A program made the position numbers and the translations under genes. A stretch of DNA of 9,851 nt from an uncultured Clostridia bacterium (GTDB lineage Bacteria; Bacillota; Clostridia; Christensenellales; CAG-917): positions 1-9,851 of the forward strand of contig CANQCC010000055.1 of the NCBI GenBank assembly GCA_947589635.1, written 5' to 3'. Of this stretch, positions 5,443 through 9,851 are shown in pieces. The notes beneath the pieces are model-generated. The model saw only the letters and a list, made by a program, of their open reading frames with translations. It was not told the origin of the DNA and did no database searches. The first letter of the stretch is position 1; each line of letters opens with the position of its first letter.

Positions 5443-5461
5443 AAGACTTTGGAGTTGTCAG

Positions 5462-6478
5462 ATGACGGAAAAACTTGATAACATCAAAAACGCCGCGCTT
5501 GCAAGCGTCGCCGAGGCTTCAACAACGGCTCAGCTTGCGGCGATCAGGGTAAAATACCTTGGCAAAAGCGGCGAAATATCCCTCATTATGAGGGATATGG
5601 CAAACGTTCCCAAAGAGGAGCGCCCCGCGCTTGGCAAACTTGTCAACGAGGCGAAAGGCGAGGTGGAAACCGCCCTAGAAAGCAAATTTGCGGCGCTTGA
5701 AGAGGAAGAAAAGAGCGCTCGCCTTAAGGCGGAGGCGATAGATATCACGCTTCCCGTGACCCCCGCAAACGGCGGACTTCATCCGCTTACGCTTGTGCGC
5801 AGGCAGCTTATAGACATCTTCGCGGGCATGGGCTTCAGCGTCGCCGAAGGCCCCGAAATTGAGAGTGATCTTTACAATTTTCAACTTCTCAACATCCCCA
5901 AAGACCATCCTTCGCGCGACATGCAGGACACGTTTTACGTCAACGACAACTTTGTGTTGCGCACGCAGACTTCCGCCATGCAGGCGCGCATTATGACAAA
6001 GACGCAGCCTCCTATCCGCGTAGTCATCCCGGGCAAGGTGTACAGAAGCGACGACGACGCCTCGCACAGCCCCATATTCAATCAATTTGAGGGCTTGGCG
6101 GTGGACGAGCACATCACTATGGGCGATCTGCAGGGCTGCCTTACCACGTTCGCCAAAAAGATATTCTCCGAGGACACCAAAATAAGACTTCGCCCTTCGT
6201 ATTTCCCGTTTACGGAGCCGTCTGTCGAGGTGGACGTTACCTGCTCGATGTGCCACGGCAAGGGCTGCAGAGTGTGCAAGGGCACCGGCTGGGTGGAGAT
6301 CCTGGGCGCCGGCATCGTCAATCCCGCGGTGCTTGAAATGTGCGGCATAGACAGCAAAAAATACAGCGGATTCGCGTTCGGTTTCGGCATAGACCGAATC
6401 GCTATGATAAAGTACGGCATCCCCAACATCAAGCTGCTGTACGAAAACGATATGCGCTTCCTTGCGCAATTCAACTGA
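5462..6478 (+). CDS. pheS: Phenylalanine--tRNA ligase alpha subunit
   Basis: This 338-aa catalytic chain of the (alpha-beta)2 class II synthetase charges tRNA-Phe with phenylalanine. The N-terminal coiled coil (about 1-90) binds tRNA and includes IRVKYLGKSGEIS. Motif 1 lies around 105-125 (GLHPLTLVRRQLIDIF). The active-site blocks are HPSRDMQDTFYV (149-160) and LRTQTSAMQAR (166-176). Motif 2 is YRSDDDASHSPIFNQFEG (194-211). Motif 3 is GFGIDRIAM (307-315). Residues 261-272 hold C-x2-C-x4-C-x2-C (CSMCHGKGCRVC), a variant common in clostridial and thermophile PheS. ATG 5462 is chosen because GGAG lies seven bases upstream and the product matches the family length. ATG 5435 has no RBS and its frame passes through the leader hairpin. 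pheT follows 11 bp downstream. Confidence 0.97.
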   Translation: MTEKLDNIKNAALASVAEASTTAQLAAIRVKYLGKSGEISLIMRDMANVPKEERPALGKLVNEAKGEVETALESKFAALEEEEKSARLKAEAIDITLPVTPANGGLHPLTLVRRQLIDIFAGMGFSVAEGPEIESDLYNFQLLNIPKDHPSRDMQDTFYVNDNFVLRTQTSAMQARIMTKTQPPIRVVIPGKVYRSDDDASHSPIFNQFEGLAVDEHITMGDLQGCLTTFAKKIFSEDTKIRLRPSYFPFTEPSVEVDVTCSMCHGKGCRVCKGTGWVEILGAGIVNPAVLEMCGIDSKKYSGFAFGFGIDRIAMIKYGIPNIKLLYENDMRFLAQFN

Positions 6479-6489
6479 GGAGGCAAAAT

Positions 6490-8922
6490 ATGTTAGCGCC
6501 GATTTCATGGCTTAAAGATTATGTGGATATCAACGTCTCGCCCGAAACGCTCGCAAAAAAACTTGTCGCGATCGGCTTCGAGGTGGAGGACATCATATAT
6601 CAGAACAGAAGGGCTGAAAAGGTTGTCACAGGCAAGATAATCAATGTGGAAAAACATCCCAACGCGGATCGCCTGCGCGTGACGAAGATCGACGTCGGAG
6701 ACAGAGTCATCAACGTCGTGACCAACGTTCCCGTAGTTGGCGGCGAAAATATCGCGGTCGCGCTTGACGGCGCCACGCTTGCAGACGGCAGCAAGATAAC
6801 CAGAGGGGAGCTACGCGGCGTGCTGAGCGAAGGCATGCTTTGCGGGCTTGAAGAGCTTGGCATTACCACCGACGACGTCGACGGGCAGACGGCGGGAGAC
6901 ATTGTCCGCTTCGAGGACGGAGTGCAACTTGGCGTAAACGCGCTTGACGCGCTTGGCGTAAACGACGTCATTCTTGACGTAGCCGTCACCGCAAATCGTC
7001 CCGACTGCAACAGCATTTATAAACTTGCCAAAGAGGTCGCGGTCGCGCTTGGCACGAGCTGTCGCGAGCCGCACATCAACTATAAAGTCGCTTCTCGCGA
7101 CGTCAAAAACCTGTACGACTTTGCGGGCAGCAAGACAAGCGAGCTGCTTAAGAGCGTGCAGGTGAAAAACAGCGAACTTTGCCCGAGATATATGGCGGCA
7201 GGAGTGAAAAATATCCGAATCGAGCCCTCTTCGAGGCTTATAAAGTCTCGTTTGCGCGCCGTAGGCATCCGTCCTATAAACAATATCGTGGACATCACAA
7301 ACTACGTGCTTATGGAGATCGGCCAGCCCATGCACGCGTTTGACAGGCGGGACCTCGAAGGGCAGGCTATCGTGGTGCGAAACGCCGAGGAGGGCGAGAC
7401 GATCGTGTCTCTTGACGGCAAACTTAACAAACTCAGCGGCGACATGCTTGTCATCTGCGACGCAGTAAAACCCGTCGCGGTCGCAGGAATTATGGGCGGC
7501 CTTAACAGCGGCATCAAGAGCGATACTCAGGCGATAGTTTTCGAGGCGGCAAAGTTCGCGCGCGACAACGTGCGCCGCACTTCCCGCGCTCTCGGGCTTC
7601 GCAGCGACAGCTCGGCAAGATTCGAAAAGGGGATCGACTTCGCTTCTCAGCGCCTCGGAATGGAGCGCGCGCTCACGATGGTCTATGAAAGCGGGGCGGG
7701 CGACATCCTCGAGGGCATGTACGACGTAAAAGTCGATTACCGGCCTCAGCGCGAGATAAGATTTACGACAAGCAAGATACGAGACATTCTCGGTTGCGCG
7801 GTGCCGAAGGCGAGACTTATCGACATCCTTTCAAAACTTGGCATAGCGGTCAGCGAAGAGGGCGGAACTCTCGTCGCGCACGTGGGCGAGGACAGAGAGG
7901 ATATCGCGGGCGTGAACGACCTCGCCGAGGAGTTTATCCGCGTGTACGGTTATCGCCACATCAAGCCGACGCTTTTCAAATACGCGACTCTCACGGAGGG
8001 CGGAGTGCCCGACAACATAAAGGCTGTGGACAAGATAAAGGATACGCTTGCCGCGTGCGGACTTCGCGAGGCGGTGACATATTCGTTTACATCTCCCGCG
8101 TTTGCAAGCAAACTTCGCCTTGCGGAGGACGACGTCAGGCGCATAAGCGTAAAACTTGTCAACCCGATAGGGGAGGCGCTTAGCGTCATGCGCACAAATC
8201 TCACGCACAGTATGCTTGAAACGCTTGCGTACAACGTGACGCACTTTGTGGGCGCCGCTTCGCTGTTTGAGGTCGCGAGGGTGTATCTTCCCAAGGCGCT
8301 GCCTCTTGAAGAACTGCCCGTCGAAAGAGAAAAACTTGCGATAGGAATGTACGGCGACGGGGCGGACTATTTCCGCATAAAGGGCGCGCTTGAAAGCGTG
8401 CTGGCCGCGCTGAACGTAAGAGGAGAAAGATATGTGCGCTCCTCGGAGCCTTTCCTGCATCCAGGCAGAAGCGCGGACGTCATCATAGACGGCAAAAAAG
8501 CGGGCTACATAGGCGAAGTACATCCGGACGTCGCAAAGGATTACGGCGTGGACAACTTCAGGCTGTACGTCGCCGAGGTGTATGTGGATATGATCGCGGG
8601 CGAAAATGCGCTTAAATATCGCACATATTCGCCGTTTACGCGCTTCCCGATAGTCGAGCGCGACCTTGCGGTCGTGGTAAACGAAGAAGTTTTTGCGGCG
8701 GATATGCTTGACGCGGTGCGCTCCGCAAAGGCCGCGAACCTTGTGGACTTCAGGGTGTTTGACACCTACAGGAGCGAGCAGATCGGCGAAGGCAAAAAGA
8801 GCGTGGCGCTGCGCTTCTATTTTGCAAATCTCGACCGCACGCTCCTCGACAGCGAAGTCAACGCCGCGATGGATAAACTTTTGTCCGCGCTCAAGCGCAA
8901 AGTCGGAGCGAAGATAAGATAG
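6490..8922 (+). CDS. pheT: Phenylalanine--tRNA ligase beta subunit
   Basis: This 810-aa partner of PheS handles tRNA recognition and editing of mischarged Tyr-tRNA(Phe). It has the usual order of domains. The start is MLAPISWLKDYVDI. The EMAP/OB tRNA-binding domain spans about 40-150 (KHPNADRLRV 55-64, CGLEELG 118-124). The next block is TANRPDC (168-173). The B3/B4 editing domain spans about 205-395 (GIRPINNIVDITNYVL, QPMHAFD, GIMGG, SSARFEKGID). The B5 domain is near 420-490. A catalytic-like core follows to about 700. The C-terminal FDX-ACB anticodon-binding domain is at 713-810 (YSPFTRFPIVERDLAVVV). The length is normal. ATG 6490 has GAGGAGG (6477-6483) six bases upstream, overlapping the pheS stop, so the two are co-translated. 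Confidence 0.97.
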   Translation: MLAPISWLKDYVDINVSPETLAKKLVAIGFEVEDIIYQNRRAEKVVTGKIINVEKHPNADRLRVTKIDVGDRVINVVTNVPVVGGENIAVALDGATLADGSKITRGELRGVLSEGMLCGLEELGITTDDVDGQTAGDIVRFEDGVQLGVNALDALGVNDVILDVAVTANRPDCNSIYKLAKEVAVALGTSCREPHINYKVASRDVKNLYDFAGSKTSELLKSVQVKNSELCPRYMAAGVKNIRIEPSSRLIKSRLRAVGIRPINNIVDITNYVLMEIGQPMHAFDRRDLEGQAIVVRNAEEGETIVSLDGKLNKLSGDMLVICDAVKPVAVAGIMGGLNSGIKSDTQAIVFEAAKFARDNVRRTSRALGLRSDSSARFEKGIDFASQRLGMERALTMVYESGAGDILEGMYDVKVDYRPQREIRFTTSKIRDILGCAVPKARLIDILSKLGIAVSEEGGTLVAHVGEDREDIAGVNDLAEEFIRVYGYRHIKPTLFKYATLTEGGVPDNIKAVDKIKDTLAACGLREAVTYSFTSPAFASKLRLAEDDVRRISVKLVNPIGEALSVMRTNLTHSMLETLAYNVTHFVGAASLFEVARVYLPKALPLEELPVEREKLAIGMYGDGADYFRIKGALESVLAALNVRGERYVRSSEPFLHPGRSADVIIDGKKAGYIGEVHPDVAKDYGVDNFRLYVAEVYVDMIAGENALKYRTYSPFTRFPIVERDLAVVVNEEVFAADMLDAVRSAKAANLVDFRVFDTYRSEQIGEGKKSVALRFYFANLDRTLLDSEVNAAMDKLLSALKRKVGAKIR

Positions 8923-8932
8923 TTTTAACGCT

Positions 8933-9851
8933 ATGTTCGATCAAAAAAGTCTTTTAACGCTTGAATATCCCAAGATCCTTGAGGAGCTTGCCGCTCAGGC
9001 GCAGTCCACGGGCGGCAAAGCTAAGGCGAGGGCGCTTGTCCCATCCTCTGATCCGGAGGAGGTTTTGCATTCTCTCGACGCCACTTCGGAGGCGGACAGG
9101 GTGCTGTTTGAATATTCTCTCAGCCCCTCTTTCGCTATAGAAGAAATCGAGGAAAGCCTTGTCAAGGCGCAGAAGGGTGCCGTGCTTTCCATTGGCGAAA
9201 TAATGCGCGTGGGCAGAGGCTTAAGAGTGTCGAGAAGGCTTAAACATAGCATAAATATCGCAAAAGACGTCCCCATCCTCAAGGAGATGGCGGACAGATT
9301 GTATGAAAACGAAAGGCTTGAAAAAAACATTTACGACGCGTTTATCTCCGAAACGGAGGTCGCCGACAGCGTCACGCCGGAACTTCGCGCCATACGCGCG
9401 CGCATACGCAAAATAAACGACAACATCCGCACGCGCCTGCAACTTTTCATCACGTCCAAACAGTATGGAAAATATCTGCAGGACAACATCGTCACGGTGC
9501 GCGGAGACAGATACGTCATCCCGATAAAAAGCGATTTTAAGGGCGCGATCCCCGGGCTTGTACACGACCAATCTGCGTCGGGGTCCACGCTGTTTGTGGA
9601 GCCTATGCAGGTCGTCGAGATGAACAATGAGCTTAAAGTGGAGCTTGTAAACGAACAGAATGAGATAGAGCGCATTCTTCGCAACTTTTCCGCATATATC
9701 GCGGCGAGCGCGGAGGAGTTAAGGACGTCGTACGGCGTTATTGTGGATATGGACCTAATCTTCGCGAAGGCTGAGCTTGCAAGCGCGCAAAGAGCAGTGC
9801 GCCCAAAGATCAACGGGGACGGGGCGATCGACATCCGCGAAGGAAGGCATC
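8933..9851 (+). CDS. mutS2: Endonuclease MutS2, N-terminal 306 residues, cut by the window end
   Basis: The open frame MFDQKSLLTLEYPKILEEL runs without a stop to the window edge, about 306 of the usual 780-790 residues. MutS2 is a MutS-related ATPase with a C-terminal Smr nuclease. It is reported to suppress homologous recombination, and in Bacillus it acts on collided ribosomes. The visible part includes the conserved block YLQDNIVTVRGDRYVIPIK, then GLVHDQSASGSTLFVEP and VVEMNNEL, diagnostic of MutS2 rather than MutS. It ends at DIREGRH, just before the ATPase domain. The start lies 10 bp after pheT with no obvious RBS, suggesting coupling to pheT or low expression. pheS-pheT with mutS2 nearby is a familiar Firmicutes neighbourhood. 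Confidence 0.95.
   Translation, partial: MFDQKSLLTLEYPKILEELAAQAQSTGGKAKARALVPSSDPEEVLHSLDATSEADRVLFEYSLSPSFAIEEIEESLVKAQKGAVLSIGEIMRVGRGLRVSRRLKHSINIAKDVPILKEMADRLYENERLEKNIYDAFISETEVADSVTPELRAIRARIRKINDNIRTRLQLFITSKQYGKYLQDNIVTVRGDRYVIPIKSDFKGAIPGLVHDQSASGSTLFVEPMQVVEMNNELKVELVNEQNEIERILRNFSAYIAASAEELRTSYGVIVDMDLIFAKAELASAQRAVRPKINGDGAIDIREGRH

Noticed and set aside
6340..6489. N-terminal extension of pheT up to 6340
   Set aside because: It overlaps pheS in another frame, is Arg/His/Gln-rich and nonsensical, while ATG 6490 has a strong RBS and the standard PheT N-terminus.
5675..6508. 277-codon minus-strand open frame
   Set aside because: Antisense shadow of pheS, caused by third-position GC bias; no family resemblance.
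7831..8523. 230-codon minus-strand open frame
   Set aside because: Antisense shadow of pheT with no RBS and no recognisable motifs.

Overview
The window looks like chromosomal DNA of a Bacillota (Firmicutes) bacterium, most likely an uncultured Clostridia-type lineage. The reasons are the pheS-pheT-mutS2 gene order, purine-rich Shine-Dalgarno sites (AAGGAGG, GAGGAGG), a PheS with the Cys4 'C-x2-C-x4-C-x2-C' insert, and a gene-encoded CCA on the tRNA. All complete genes end in ordinary stop codons and several use TGA, so the standard genetic code applies. The lineage assignment is inference; no 16S or database search was available.

Layout. Positions 1-112 hold the 3' part of a tRNA-Tyr gene and a strong intrinsic terminator. 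Positions 113-299 hold an odd structured module. It ends in a second 44-bp copy of the tRNA 3' end plus the left arm of the terminator, and starts with a copy of the expected 5' acceptor strand (GGGCAGG). In between lies a run of small hairpins. Next come tagA (3-methyladenine DNA glycosylase I, 420-992) and an unrecognised gene with a strong RBS and ATG but an in-frame TGA at codon 11 (1050-1739). A promoter-driven pair follows, with a 4-bp overlap: an alpha/beta hydrolase carrying an N-terminal coiled coil (1826-3007) and a zinc-ribbon/two-TM protein (3004-3450). A 13-bp perfect hairpin separates this pair from rnpB (RNase P RNA), which is on the minus strand (about 3880-3561).

Divergent from rnpB is a membrane-anchored 460-aa protein (3968-5350). 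Its middle and C-terminus faintly resemble the non-catalytic parts of cyclic glucan synthase/GH94 proteins. Then comes the pheS (5462-6478), pheT (6490-8922), mutS2 (8933 to beyond the window end) run, transcribed from an extended -10 promoter with a short hairpin leader and no T-box.

Functional picture. Most of the window is housekeeping: tRNA-Tyr, phenylalanyl-tRNA synthetase alpha and beta chains, RNase P RNA, base-excision repair (TagA) and MutS2. Three assigned promoters share the -35 hexamer TTGCAA, and two of these have an identical TTGCAA-N14-TGN-TAAAAT layout. The least explained items are the tRNA-tail-bounded module (124-276), the TGA-interrupted gene and the 460-aa protein.
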